Source: Apodemus sylvaticus (lineage: Eukaryota > Chordata > Mammalia > Rodentia > Muridae). From it: a stretch of 64,000 bases of DNA. The DNA lies in NCBI RefSeq assembly GCF_947179515.1, contig NC_067490.1, forward strand, positions 29,384,327-29,448,326, written 5' to 3'. Position 1 is the first letter of the stretch. Each line of letters begins with the position of its first letter. The translations under genes were made by a program, and so were the position numbers. The notes below the pieces were generated by a model, which saw only the letters and a list, made by a program, of their open reading frames with translations, had not been told where the DNA came from and did not search any database. Below, one piece after another: positions 11,006 through 21,994 of this stretch.

Positions 11006-11761
11006 AGGCCATCAATCATAACTGATAAAAAAAAAGAGAGAGAGAGAAAAATATTACATGAGAATACAAAATGTAAGCAATTCCTGTCTAGAAACCCAGT
11101 TCAACAGAAAACACTAGGAGATCTTTAGTCTGAAGAGGCCAATTACATCCTAGACAGGAGGACTAAAAAACCCCAGAACAGTAAATCACAAGAGGTTTAA
11201 AAAGCTGCCACCATAACAACAAACTAGCAGGAAGCAATAAACTGCTCATTGATAACTCCCAATATTAATAGTCTCAAGTCTCCCAATAAAAAAGCACAGA
11301 CTAACAGATTGGTCAGAAAACAGGATCCATATTTCTGCTACTCCAAGAAGCACATCTCTCCGTCAAGGAAAGATTAATACTTTAGGATAAAAGTATGGAA
11401 AATAGTGTTCTAAGAAAATATACGCAAGAAGCAAACAGGTGTAGCATTTTTATATATCTGACAAAATAGTTACAAACAAAAACTAATCAAAACAAACAGA
11501 AAAGGACACTATATACTCATTAAAAGAAAAGTTCACCAAGATTCAAAACATTATGTACCAACTACAAAGGTATATAAGTTGATAAAAGAGACACAATTTC
11601 AGCCAAAAAAAAAAAAATCACATATTAACCTTTATATAGTCATCTAAACATGGAGTTATATCAAATGGACCTACCAGACATCTACAGAGCACTCCGTCCC
11701 AACACTAAAAAATATGCTCTCTTCTTAGCACCTCATGGAACTTTCTCCAAAACTGACTGAA

Positions 11762-11905
11762 ACTGCTCTTTTAGAGGTTTGGAGTTCAATTCCCAGCAAT
11801 CACTTGGTGGCTCACAAACCTATAAAATGATGTCTGTTACCCTCTTCTGATGTGCAGGCATACATGCAGGAAAAACACTATACATAATAAATCTTTTTTT
11901 AAAAA
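11762..11905 (+). mobile_element. B2 SINE, 5'-truncated, nested in L1
   Basis: CTGCTCTTTTAGAGGTTTGGAGTTCAATTCCCAGCAATCACTTGGTGGCTCACAAACC, then an AATAAATC tail. It interrupts the L1 ORF2. Confidence 0.82.
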
Positions 11906-12120
11906 AAGAAAAAAAGAAACTATAACAAAATACAGAGATTCAATAAAATAAAAAGTTGGTTCTTTGAGAAAAATCACCAAAATTGACAAGCCATTAGCTA
12001 AATTAACTAAGAAAGGGAAGCCCCAAATTAATAAAAATAGAGTTAAAAAGAAGCACATTATAATAGATACAAAGTAATTTCAAAGAATCATAAAGACATA
12101 CTTTAAAATTTATATTCTTA

Positions 12121-12320
12121 GGGCTGGAGAGATATAAGTCAATGATTAAGAGCCCCAACTGCTTTTCCAGAGGACCCAAGTTCAACATCTACGTAATAGC
12201 TCACAAGCATCTATTGCTTCAGTCTTAGGGGATCTGATGGCCTCTGTGGTCACTGCAAGCATGTGGTACACATATATACAGGCAGGCAAAACACACCCAT
12301 ACAAATAAAAAAAAAAAGAG
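12121..12320 (+). mobile_element. B3 SINE nested in L1
   Basis: GGGCTGGAGAGATATAAG head, CTTAGGGGATCTGATGGCCTCTG, ACAGGCAGGCAAAACACACC and an A-rich tail. Lies between two L1 ORF2 segments. Confidence 0.85.
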
Positions 12321-13020
12321 TAAATATCTGTATTGCATCAAACTAGAAAACCTAAATAAAATGGATGAATCCCAGGATATATACAACCTTCTAATTTAAA
12401 TAAAAAGCAAACAAGTCACTTAAATAGCTCCGTGACCACTTGTAAAATAGAAAGAGTAAAGTCTCCCAACCAAAAGAATTCCACGTCCAGGTGGATTCAT
12501 TGAGAATTCTACCAGACCTTCAAAAGAAGAAAGAACATCAACACTCCTCAAATTATTCAGCAAAATAAAAGCTGAAGAAACATTTCCTAATTCTTTTAAT
12601 AAAGACACTATTACCAAGATACCTAAACCACACAAAGATCCAACCAAAAAATAAAATAAAATTATAGACCAATATCCTCTATGAACATAGATACAAAAAT
12701 TCTCAACAAAATACTTGAATACCAAATGGAAGAACACATCAAAAGACTATTCACCATGTTAGCTTCATTCCAGAGGCACAGGAATGGTTCAATATACATA
12801 AATCGATAAATAAATGTAATCCACCACATAAACAAATTGAAAGACAAAAACTACAGAATCATCTCATTAGATGGAGAAAAGGCCTTTGATAAAATCCAAC
12901 ATCTCTTCATGATAAACAACCCAGAGAGAACAGAGAAACAAAAGACTATCTAAAAACAACAAAGGCAATTTACTATAAACCCACAGTCAACTGTGGAAGT
13001 AACCAAACACTTTTAGATTG

Positions 13021-13860
13021 AATTTAAGGCCCACTCCATGAATTGAACCTGGACAAAGCTTACATCACCAAAAACCCGAGGCTTCACCAGCCTAAAAGAA
13101 AATCTAGTACTATTATTACACGAAAGGAACATGACAATAAAGCTACTCCTAATGCTATAACCCATAGATCAGTGACTTACTCAACCTATCCTCAAGGAGC
13201 TTCTTCTTGAAGTAACTGGGATCTAAGACAGAGAGCCACAACTAGACCATGTGCTAAGACTGAGAGACTATTGAACTCAGTTCTCAATGGGATGTTTTCA
13301 TCAAACCCCTCCCCTCAAGGCTCAAGAATCTATGAGGAAGAGGGAATAAAAAGATTATAAGGACTGGAGGTCATAGATTGTTGCACCAAGGAAGAATAGT
13401 GTCTTCCAGACACAACAGGACTGATGCACATACAAACTCACAGACACTGTGACAAGCATGCACAAGACCTGCACGTGTTCAAACATGGATGTATTAACAC
13501 TGAAGTATCAGCACTGAGGTAAACAGTCCATCAAAGGATATACTTCTAAAAGCCTTACACACAGAGCTCAAGTGCATCCAATTTGATAAATACTGATAGA
13601 TGTCACCAAACAACCCCAAACCCACCAAGTGACTTCAATGTAATACAGTGGGGTAAGCAGGGAGGAAAAGGGGGTGGGGGAAAGTAGGAAAACAGAATAC
13701 ATACAACATACATATGACACCAAGGCAGATACAAGGTTACTGGGGAGGGTGAACATGCAAGAGGGAAGATCACAAGGGAAGGGGAGGAACAGGAGGATCA
13801 ACAAAACAAAGTATGAATGAAAATGACACAAAAAATCTACCACTTCGTGTGCAAATAAAA
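13021..13860 (+). mobile_element. L1 (Lx-type) 3' UTR
   Basis: Continues the element on the left. It contains the 3' UTR landmarks CATGACAATAAAGCTACTCCTAATGC and AGACAGAGAGCCACAACTAG, the G-rich tract at 13647-13690, and an A-rich end with AATAAAAAAA. Confidence 0.8.
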
Positions 13861-14011
13861 AAACTAGTAAAGATAAGGAAATGATGAGAAGATTGAGGAA
13901 ACTGACATTTACCTGATTTGTACAGTAAAAAATGTATATCTAAATCACAAGGTATCACGAGGCAACTCATTCATCTGTATCAGTTATCAATACATTTAAA
14001 ATAACTTTTTT

Positions 14012-14100
14012 ACGGGCTAGAGAGATGGCTTAGCAGTTGAGAGCTCTGGCTGCTCTTCTGCCCTGCTCACTTCCCAGCACTAACAACTGATAGGCTTGGA
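14012..14100 (+). mobile_element. B2 SINE 5' fragment
   Basis: GGGCTAGAGAGATGGCTTAGCAGTTGAGAGCTCTGGCTGCTCTTC, then rapid loss of similarity. Confidence 0.75.
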
Positions 14101-14349
14101 AGATGTATCTGAAAGTCATATATATTAGATGGGATTGCTACTTAGAATGCATATATTCTATACCAACAACCAGCTGAACAACTACAAAAATGGTCAAAAG
14201 CTCTAAACAAAATGGGCTTAACTTTTTCACAGGATAAGAAACAGGTGCAGAGAAAGATATTCTGTATCTTTCCTAGAAAAACAAAACTATAATGAGCTAT
14301 TAATCCTATTCATGACACCATTATCAAACAAAACAAAACCCATACCTGT

Positions 14350-14461
14350 GGTTTGCATAGAGGCAGCCCTGCTGTTCCTGCTACAGGTGGAACACGCAGT
14401 AATACAGCTTTAGTCCATTTCACCCACACGCTGTAAGCAGCTCCAGTAAACTGTTGAGCCA
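14350..14461 (+). repeat. Left arm of a 112-bp inverted duplication
   Basis: Its reverse complement matches 14695-14806 at 111 of 112 positions by eye (one mismatch pair, 14396/14760). The 233-bp spacer contains a B3 fragment. Confidence 0.95.
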
Positions 14462-14514
14462 CTTTCTTTGGTCTATCTTGAGTACCTATTTGGAGTAAAT
14501 TCTGTAGTTTACCA

Positions 14515-14692
14515 TTTGAAGTTTACGTTTAATTTAATTTAACACACATGCGGTGTGTTTGATACCCATGGGGCACCAGAAGAGGGTGTTGCATTCCCTG
14601 GAACTGAAGTTACAGACAGTTGTGAGCTGTCATGGCCACTAGAAATCCATCCTGGACCTCTGGAACCGTAGCTGAGCCGTCTCCCTGCTCCC
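14515..14692 (-). mobile_element. B3/B2 SINE fragment
   Basis: Reverse-strand B3: ACACATGCGGTGTGTTTGATACCCATGGGGCACCAGAAGAGG, GGAACTGAAGTTACAGACAGTTGTGAGC, TGAGCCGTCTCCCTGCTCCC. It fills most of the spacer between the inverted-repeat arms. Confidence 0.75.
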
Positions 14693-14694
14693 AT

Positions 14695-14806
14695 TGGCTC
14701 AACAGTTTACTGGAGCTGCTTACAGCGTGTGGGTGAAATGGACTAAAGCTGTATTACTGGGTGTTCCACCTGTAGCAGGAACAGCAGGGCTGCCTCTATG
14801 CAAACC
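14695..14806 (-). repeat. Right arm of a 112-bp inverted duplication
   Basis: Inverted partner of 14350-14461. Similarity ends sharply on both arms (at TTGGCTC on one side and GCAAACC on the other). Confidence 0.95.
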
Positions 14807-15480
14807 CTGGGGCTGTGCAGCTGCAAAAGCATCTCCTGTAGGAGGATCAAATGGAGGACTGCCTGAGAGAGCAAGAATTGCTACAAACAATGCCAGCCAA
14901 TCAGGAACTGCTGTTTAGAAGACATGCTTTCTTGGGACCAACAGGGCAGTGCTCAGATGAGCTTGCTGCAGCACTTCTCACCTGCTCCAGAACTCGCCAA
15001 CTCACCCCAACCCCCAAGGGCAGCTAGGGTCGGGAGGAAAGCTAGCTGTCCAGGGCCCAGGTGACACCACCAAAGAGTCTTGGCTCCCTCAGCAACTATT
15101 TATTGCTTATATAACCACTAGGGGCTTCTTATAATTTTCTTGTATGTTACCTGAGCCCCCACCTCCAACCTTTACTAGGTTTACCTAGAACTTCTGAATT
15201 GTCCCACCTTATGCTTTTATGCTTTTAACCAGTTATACAGCCCACACTTAAGAGAAGCATAAGCAAGACTCGGGTTCTTCGTAAGGAGCTTACTACTGGG
15301 AATATTAACTCCGGGAAAGAAGCTGCCTTTAAAGCTGATTGGCTGATGGTCCAAGAGATAATTACCTTATCTTGAGCTAGCTTTAGGTCTCCCTCCATCT
15401 CCGACAACCATTCCTTCCTGCCTCTATTTCAGAACTAATATCTTGTGACTAACAGATTAAAAGCCTTTTGGATTCCATTC
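14807..15480 (-). mobile_element. Possible ERV LTR, unclassified
   Basis: On the minus strand the order is a region with TTATATAAGC (about 15107-15116), AATAAATAG just downstream, and then a GC-richer tail. This is compatible with TATA, polyadenylation signal and U5 of an LTR. I do not recognise the family. The right arm of the inverted duplication adjoins it. Confidence 0.35.
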
Positions 15481-16437
15481 ATTTAGCGCACTGCTAGTGC
15501 TCTCTGACCCAAAGCTAAAAATGTCATCAGTATCTCAGGCCTACAGACAAGCATCCCTCAGCATGTTGCAACCCCCTTGCTCTCTGATTTATAATTTTCT
15601 TTGTTTTGTAAAAGTATAAAACTACAGTAACCTAAATCTGTTTTCCCAGGCTATGGTCACTCAAAATGACTCTAGAATAAAAGCTATCTTTCTTTCCTTT
15701 AATGTGAAAGCTGGGTTTTTCTGTTTGTTTGTTTTTGTGTCAACAGCACAAAACAACTAAAATATAACAAACAGCAAATATAAATGGAAAGGAGAGAGGT
15801 TCAGTGGGTCAAAGACAAAGGGAGCAAGAGCCACAGGAGCAAGATGAAAGAGGAATGCCAAGCTTTCTTAGAGTAAAAGCCATGGCTGGACTGCCTGGAG
15901 AACTTGTAAATACAAGAGGACCTTCGGTGGAAATGGCTGGCAACTGTCATTCACATCGTCCCAGGCAGAAGGGCTGGACATTGCCATATACAGTAGTTTG
16001 TTCCGATTTCTCTTTTTAGGCAGACTACAGTTTCCATCTAAAAACAGCATGAGGAGGAAAACCTTAGGCAACAACACTGACGCATACAACAAAGGCTGTG
16101 GTTTCCAGTCTTGACTGGACTCAGCTAGCAGACTCCCCAGCACACACACTCTGCTACCCCAAATATAGTTCAGTATCTAAGAGCCAACAGTGCGGTCTTC
16201 CTGAGGTTGTTTCTGGTGGGAGTGATACAGGGGTTCAGACTTTGCTCTCTATAAATAGTCCTCGGGCGGAAGGTCTATTGTCTATTTGATATGGTCAAAC
16301 TCTTCCTTACAGAGCAGCCCAGCCTGCTCAGTAGGGCGCCCTTCCGCCAGAGCTTTCAAGTTAGGTAAAGCTGCTCCTCTAGTCACAGTGGCTTTCAAGC
16401 AGGTTCTCTGGTTCTAATTAGCTTTTAGGACGATTGT
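15481..16437. other. Unique or unclassified sequence
   Basis: Contains AATAAAAG near 15676 in a plus-strand setting that could be another LTR remnant or a chance signal. No credible coding frame. Confidence 0.4.
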
Positions 16438-16621
16438 CTTTTTTTAAGATTTATTTATTTATTATATGTATGTACACTGGAGCTGTCTTCAGACACCCCA
16501 GAAGAGGATGCCAGATCTCCTTTCGGATGGCTGTGAGCCACCATGTGGTTGCTGGGATTTGAACTCAGGACCTTTGGAAGAGTAGTCAGTGCTCTTAACC
16601 ACTGAGCCATCTCTCCAGCCC
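16438..16621 (-). mobile_element. B2 SINE
   Basis: Reverse B2, nearly intact: AAGATTTATTTATTTATTATATG to ACCACTGAGCCATCTCTCC. The flanks GACGATTGTC and GATGACTGTC look like a worn target-site duplication. Confidence 0.95.
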
Positions 16622-16702
16622 GATGACTGTCCTTTTCTTGGAGTTATGTTTTCTAATTTGTAGCCACATACTACAACGGTTCAACTTAAAATGTGACTAA
16701 TC

Positions 16703-16863
16703 AGCCGGGCGGTGGTGGCACACGCCTGTAATCCCAGCACTCTGGGAGGCAAAGGCAGGTGGATTTCTGAGTTTGAGGCCGGCCTAGTCTACAGAGAGAG
16801 TTCCAGGGCAGCCAGGGCTATACAGAGAAACCCTGTCTCAAAAAAACCAAATTAAAAAAAAAG
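16703..16863 (+). mobile_element. B1 SINE
   Basis: GCCGGGCGGTGGTGGCACACG head through ACAGAGAAACCCTGTCTC and an A-rich tail. Confidence 0.96.
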
Positions 16864-17021
16864 TGTGGCTAATCTGAATTGAGATGTGCTGTAGTATAAG
16901 ATATATAGCAGACTGATCTTAATAATTTAAAAATAATTATTGGCCACTTTCCCATCTATATAGCTTGACATAGTAGCAGTCTGACATACTGAGCTAAATA
17001 AGTATATTATGAAAATTATAA

Positions 17022-17190
17022 GCCGGGCAGTGGTGGCACGTGCCTTCAATCTCAGCACTTGGGAGGCAGAGGCAGGTGGATTTCTGAGTTCGAGGCCAGC
17101 CTGGTCTGCAGAGTGAATTCCAGACAGCCAGGACTACACAGAGAAACCCTATCTCGAAAACAAAACAAAACAAAACAAACAAACAAAGAA
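17022..17190 (+). mobile_element. B1 SINE
   Basis: GCCGGGCAGTGGTGGCACG head, GAGGCCAGCCTGGTCTGCAG body, CTATCTCGAAAACAAAACA tail. Confidence 0.96.
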
Positions 17191-17829
17191 AAGGAAGATT
17201 ATTTCACCTACTCTTTTTTTGCATTTTGAACACTGCTACTAAAAATCTTGAAGTGCATAGCTCATGTTACATCACTCTTGATATGTAACAAACCCCATTT
17301 CCTGAATGGACTTAGAAGAGGCACAGGAGACTCAGATAACCTTACACAAATTCAGGGAAAGGAATCCTCCCTTCTTTTTCACTTGTTATAATGCAGCAAG
17401 GGGGAGGTGAGGCTGCCTACAGCAAAATTCTGGCCTGGTCTCTTGTTAGCCTGACAAGTTTCTTCACTTGGAGGTCAAAACGCCTCATCTATAACGTGGC
17501 CAAAGGAAATCCCCCTCTTAGGTCAATAAGGCCTAAAACAGCATTTAGCAACAGTGTGCTCTTTATTTCTGTGTGTGTTTCAGCAGCTAACTTAGTGATC
17601 TTGGGATCATATTATAGGATTGGAATCCAATCCTTCTTCTCTCCTCAAATTGTTTCCAAATAATTCACTCAAAGGGAGGCCAGGGTATTCTTCCTAAACA
17701 AACCATCACTCCATAGTTGTCTTATGTATCCATAGCACTATCTACCAATCACATCCCTTTCATTCATGTGTGTGTGTGCATACAGGGTCTACGCATTAGT
17801 GAATAATTAACTTGCAAATTCTGAAAGTT
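17191..17829. other. Unique non-coding sequence
   Basis: No repeat recognised. A 90-codon plus frame (17391-17663) has hydrophobic runs but no recognisable family or exon boundaries. Confidence 0.45.
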
Positions 17830-18010
17830 AGGATGGAGATATGACTGGCTGATGTACACTTTCCCAGCATACATGAAGCCCTGCATCCATGAAACAGGTA
17901 CAGTGGCACCTAGGTGTTGAGAGGTAAAGGCAGGAAGATCGAGGTCATCCTCAGCTACATCAACAAGTCTGAGGCAACCTGGGCTTCATATGACCGTGAC
18001 TCAAAGAGGA
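17830..18010 (+). mobile_element. B4 SINE, diverged
   Basis: ID-like head (GGAGATATGACTGGCTGATG...CCAGCATACATGAAGCCCTG), then a B1-like body (GGTAAAGGCAGGAAGATCGAGG). Confidence 0.55.
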
Positions 18011-18088
18011 AAAATAGGGCTACTGCCCATTTTCTCAAGCCTATTACCAACAGCTCAGCGCTAATTCCCAAATTTAAAAATGGCATGT

Positions 18089-18290
18089 CAGGATTTGTAG
18101 CTCAGTGATAAAGAAAAACGAATAGGCTGGGCATGGTGGTACACATCTTTAATCCTAGCACTCAGGAGGCAGAGGCAGGCAGATACCTGTGAGTTCAGGG
18201 CCACCCTGGTTTATACATTCCAGGACAGCTATACCTGCATAGAAGAGACTCTGTCTCAAAAATAAAAATGTCAAGCAAAACAAAACAAAA
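18089..18290 (+). mobile_element. ID fragment followed by B1 SINE
   Basis: GATTTGTAGCTCAGTGATAAAG is an ID head cut short. GGCTGGGCATGGTGGTACAC to GACTCTGTCTCAAAAATAAAAA is a B1. Either a B4 or two adjacent insertions. Confidence 0.78.
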
Positions 18291-18299
18291 TATCAGTCT

Positions 18300-18352
18300 T
18301 TTAAACAGTTTTACAGGTTAATAAATAAAGAACAATTCTTGGATTAGTTAGT
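18300..18352 (+). repeat. Local direct repeat, copy 1
   Basis: TTTTAAACAGTTTTACAGG...TAATAAATAAAGAACAATTCTTGG matches 18905-18957 with a few substitutions and one indel. Confidence 0.8.
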
Positions 18353-18431
18353 ATCAAGGACTAAATATAAAACAGCACTTTTCTCTCTCCAAAGATCACA
18401 GGCAGAATTTATGGCTAAAAAACGAATGTTA

Positions 18432-18580
18432 ATATGATGGGTGTGACTGCACAAGCCTTTACTTCCAACACCCAGGACACAGAGGCAGGTGATCTCTGAT
18501 TTTGAGGCTAACAAGGTTTACGGAGCCAGGTCCAGGATAGCCAGAGCTACACAGAGAAACTGTGTGTTGAAAATAAAAAC
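18432..18580 (+). mobile_element. B1 SINE, diverged
   Basis: ATGGGTGTGACTGCACAAGCC head, CAGAGGCAGGTGATCTCTGA, AGCTACACAGAGAAACTGTG. Confidence 0.75.
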
Positions 18581-20484
18581 AAACAAAAAAAAATTAATAT
18601 AACACAAAACCAAAAGAGCATGACTCAAGCCCTTCCCAGTGTAATTCTCCACAGGACCTGAAATGCACGGCATCAAACACAGAGCACAACTGCCTTTTAC
18701 AATGCCCTTCACTCTGAAACCACAGGACCATTAAGTTACCTTCAAATGCAGTCAATAATTAGACACATATCTATAAAGAGACTCAAAACCACTGATCTCT
18801 GCTGAAGGGAGATTTTAATTAGCACAGTTAAAGATTACAACTTACCCAAGATCCTTTTTCTAAAGTGAAAAATAAAACCAAACTAAAGAATGGCCTCCTT
18901 TTTCCTTTTAAACAGTTTGACAGGTTAATAAATAAGAACAACTCTTTTGACTAGTTATTATTGCATCTTTCCTACCATAGCAAGGCTTGCGAATTTATGA
19001 GAATTTAAACAAATACCTTTTATATTTTAAATACCTGAGAAAGATAGGTGAAACAGAAAACAAGTGCAGAAATATAACAGTACCCTGTACGGTGCTAGTT
19101 CGTAGGTCAGGTCCTTTTCTTCTCCTCCGTTCCAGTCACTTTACCCATACAAGCCCACCTCTGAGAAGTCAGCAGAGGCTTGGAGGGTTTCCACATTCAG
19201 GGTCCCCACACTCCTCTCCTAAATTAGAATAGAGGATCTCTATTCCAGTACTTCCACACTTAATTCGAGTCACTTATCAGAATTTGGACAGCCACATCCA
19301 CAAAAGCAAATTATCTTTAAAGGCTCTTACTTCCTTGATTGTACAGCACTTCCTCATCTGAACTCTGTGGCTACTGCTTTGAACTATATTTAAGCCAATG
19401 AAACCAAGTTGAGGCTTTTTTTTCAGTCAAATCATGTAACATGGTGTATTACTCAAAAACTCCACAGTTCTGAAGTAATCAGACAACACCCTAAGTGTCA
19501 TAATTCATATCCTGCTGAGCTATCTTATATTCTTAAGAAGTTAACATTTAACCACTTGTAATGTGGAGACAAATATTTGAAAACAATGGTCAATAACTAA
19601 TCAGCACAAAAGGAGTTGGATGTTCATGACAACTCTATCAGCTCCACCTGTAGCTTAGAGACCGGGATACTGGGCACAGGCTAGCTCAACAATAGAAACT
19701 GTTTTGTTTTTGTTTTTTTCTACTGAAGATACCCTAAACAAACACAGCACAGAAGAGGAGCAGGCCAGAGTGCTCAGGACTCACAGCCTGACTGAGTCAT
19801 CTCTGGAGACTCTGTGATGCTAAGTTTCCACTGAAGAAGAGGGGGTCTTTTGTTGAGGGTGAGGAAAACCAGGAGAAATGTAGCCTGCCTTCCTCTTGCA
19901 TTAATGTCTTGACATACTGGGAATACAACAAGAAATTATTTGGCCTTTATTATAAAGAAGTTGTTTTTAGGATGGTGCTTTCTAGTTCTAACCGGGGTTA
20001 ATCTTAATAGGAAAGCAATTCATTGCGCTTTTTACCCAGACACTGGGTGCTGGCAGTCTTTAGAGCTGGCAGGAAGCAAAAGAGCAGAACTGAACTATGT
20101 TGTGGGCAGTCCCTCTTACAGGGAAGAGCTCAGTGCTCGGAGAGGTACTCATGTCAGGCAAGCTTAGACAGAGTAAGTTCCAGAACTCTGGGCTCAGTCA
20201 GTATTCCTGGGGAGATACATCAACAGGCTTCATATTCATGGTGTAAAACCCAATTATAACAGCAGATTAGGGAAGGCAGAAGTGAGAAGTAAAAAGCACA
20301 GCTTCCCGCCCCACCCTCCACTGCTGCCACCAGTACCCCAGTTTCCATCAGAGACAGTTGTGTACCATGAAGAGAACTCCTCAGCCTCTACACATGTCAT
20401 CACAGGCGTCATTAGCCTCTCCTTTCTCATTAGAGTCCTCAGAAATTAAACACCAAGCGAGAGCTTCCTATCAACTAGTAACAC
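18581..20484. other. Unique intronic sequence
   Basis: About 1.9 kb with no interspersed repeat that I recognise, apart from the short direct-repeat copy at 18905-18957. No convincing exon. Confidence 0.5.
18905..18957 (+). repeat. Local direct repeat, copy 2
   Basis: TTTTAAACAGTTTGACAGG...TAATAAATAAGAACAACTCTTTTGA, the partner of 18300-18352 about 605 bp upstream. Confidence 0.8.
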
Positions 20485-20868
20485 AGCTGTGTGTCAACTT
20501 GACACAGGCTGGAGTTATCACAGAGAAAGGGGCTTCAGTTGGGGAAGTGCCTCCATGAGACTCAGCTGTTGGGCATTTTCTCAATTAGTGATCAAGGGGG
20601 GAGGGCCCCTTGTGGGTGGTGCCATCCCTGGGCTGGTAGTCCTGGGTTCTATAAGAGAGCAGGCTGAGCAAGCCAGGGGAAGCAAGCCAGTAAGAAACAT
20701 CCCTCCACGGCCTCTGAATCAGCTCCTGCTTCCTGACCTGCTTGAGTTCCAGTCCTGACTTCCTTTGGTGATGAACAGCAATGTGGAAGTGTAAGTTGAA
20801 TTTCTTTCCTCCCCAACTTGCTTCTTGGTCGTGATGTTTGTACAGGAATAGAAACCCTCACTAAGACA
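20485..20868 (+). mobile_element. MaLR-type solo LTR (MTD-like)
   Basis: TGTGTCAACTTGACACAGGC start region, GATCAAGGGGGGAGGGCCCC middle and GAAACCCTCACTAAGACA end. It lacks the AATAAACCC signal seen in the 27.4-kb copy (reads AATTTC), so its polyadenylation site is mutated. Family name from memory; the LTR-like character is secure. Confidence 0.85.
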
Positions 20869-21212
20869 AGAGCTGTGAAGTTTCCCCCCCATACATCCCA
20901 TTTCTTGTCTTAGTTCTACTTCTGGTTCTTACAGTGGGAAGCCCTACTTCCTTCAGGCCGCCTTCCCACCTCACTCATCACTTAGGTTGGAGTCTACTTC
21001 TAAGCAGCTGACTCCGACGGCTGTGCAGTGCTCCACGAGATGAGCACGCTGAAATGACTGGCACTGGTGCTTCCTTCTCTACTTTGGAGCAGGTCTGGTC
21101 AATATTCATCTGGATGCCAAGTATGTGTCCCATTCCGAGCTCCTTCACCATCCTCAAGGGTCTTCTCATCATCTCCTCATAGCACATGGTGTCAACTTCT
21201 TATTTGGTCACC

Positions 21213-21214
<2 letters not shown>
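20869..21214. other. Unique non-coding sequence
   Basis: No recognisable repeat or exon. Confidence 0.5.

Positions 21215-21297
<83 letters not shown>
21215..21297 (+). repeat. Compound (CT)n(CA)n microsatellite
   Basis: About 23 CT units followed directly by about 19 CA units. Confidence 0.98.
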
Positions 21298-21299
<2 letters not shown>

Positions 21300-21510
21300 T
21301 TAAGTATATGTGCATGAGTGGATTGCCTGTACTTTATGTGTGCCATGGACATACAGAGGTACAAAGGTGTCTACAGAGGTCAGAAGAAGGCATTGAAGCC
21401 TCTAATACTGGAGTTACAGATGGTTGAAAGGCACCACATGAATGGTAGGAATCAAACCCAGGTCCTATGCAAGAACAAGACGTGCTCTAAATCCCTGAGA
21501 CATCTCCTCA
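21300..21510 (-). mobile_element. B3 SINE
   Basis: Reverse B3: GTATATGTGCATGAGTGGATTGCCTG, AGGTCAGAAGAAGGCATTG, CTGGAGTTACAGATGGTTG, AATCCCTGAGACATCTCC. Confidence 0.8.
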
Positions 21511-21512
21511 GA

Positions 21513-21572
21513 CATTTATTTATTTGTTTGTTTGTTTATTTGTTTGTTTGTTTATTTATTTGTGTATGTATG
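21513..21572 (+). repeat. (TTTA)n/(TTTG)n tract
   Basis: Alternating ATTT and GTTT tetranucleotides. Confidence 0.93.
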
Positions 21573-21836
21573 AGATCTTCCTCTACCACCCCTCTACCCT
21601 GTCAATATTGCTGTCTCAGAAATCTCACAGGTACGGCACTGGAGCAGTAGCTGAGAGCTTTCATCTGATCAATAAGTATAAGGCAGAATGGTATGAACTT
21701 TTTGAAACCTAAAAATCCAACCCCAGTGACATACTTCCTCCAAGGCCACACCTCCTAGGTCTTCCCAACATTTACACCAACTGGGGACCAAGTAGTCAAG
21801 CCTATAGGGAGCCATTTTCACTCAAACCACCACAGG
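21573..21836 (-). mobile_element. MaLR-type LTR fragment (ORR1/MTE-like)
   Basis: On the minus strand it begins TGTGGTGGTTTGAGTGAAAATGG and continues with GGAGGTGTGGCCTTGGAGGAAGT, the 5' half of the LTR type that is more complete at 30540-30984. It stops at the tetranucleotide repeat. Confidence 0.8.
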
Positions 21837-21994
21837 ATCCAAACAGAGTCTTTCAGTCTCCTAGGCAAACACCCTACCACTGAGATTAGATGTACTCTAC
21901 TCTTAAAATCCAACAACATTAAATTAATTGTCCCTGTATCTTGCTCACCCTTTTCCTGGTCCTCTGCCCTATGTCACCTAAGAAAATGTTAATT

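Larger units (their letters stand above)
11037..13020 (+). mobile_element. L1 (Lx-type) ORF2 fragment, reverse-transcriptase region
   Basis: Sense-strand L1 ORF2, broken by mutations and two nested SINEs. In-frame residues LDGEKAFDKIQ at about 12864-12898 correspond to the LINE-1 reverse-transcriptase motif carrying the first catalytic Asp. Other recognisable stretches include the one around ACAGATTGGTCAGAAAACAGGATCCA (11307-11332) and the 'agcacctcatggaa' segment near 11727. Homology to ORF2 stops near 13020 and 3' UTR begins, so the C-terminal half of ORF2 is missing. Not a functional element. Confidence 0.9.

Noticed and set aside
11037..13860. Intact, mobile L1
   Set aside because: ORF2 is broken by stops, two SINE insertions and a large deletion, and no ORF1 or 5' UTR is present.
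14350..14806. Inverted repeat as a CRISPR-like, IS-type or transposon-terminal structure
   Set aside because: The genome is mammalian, the arms are not at element ends and no transposase or spacer array is present.
14694..14918. 74-codon frame starting in the inverted-repeat arm
   Set aside because: It begins in the duplicated arm and runs into unclassified DNA. No known protein resemblance.
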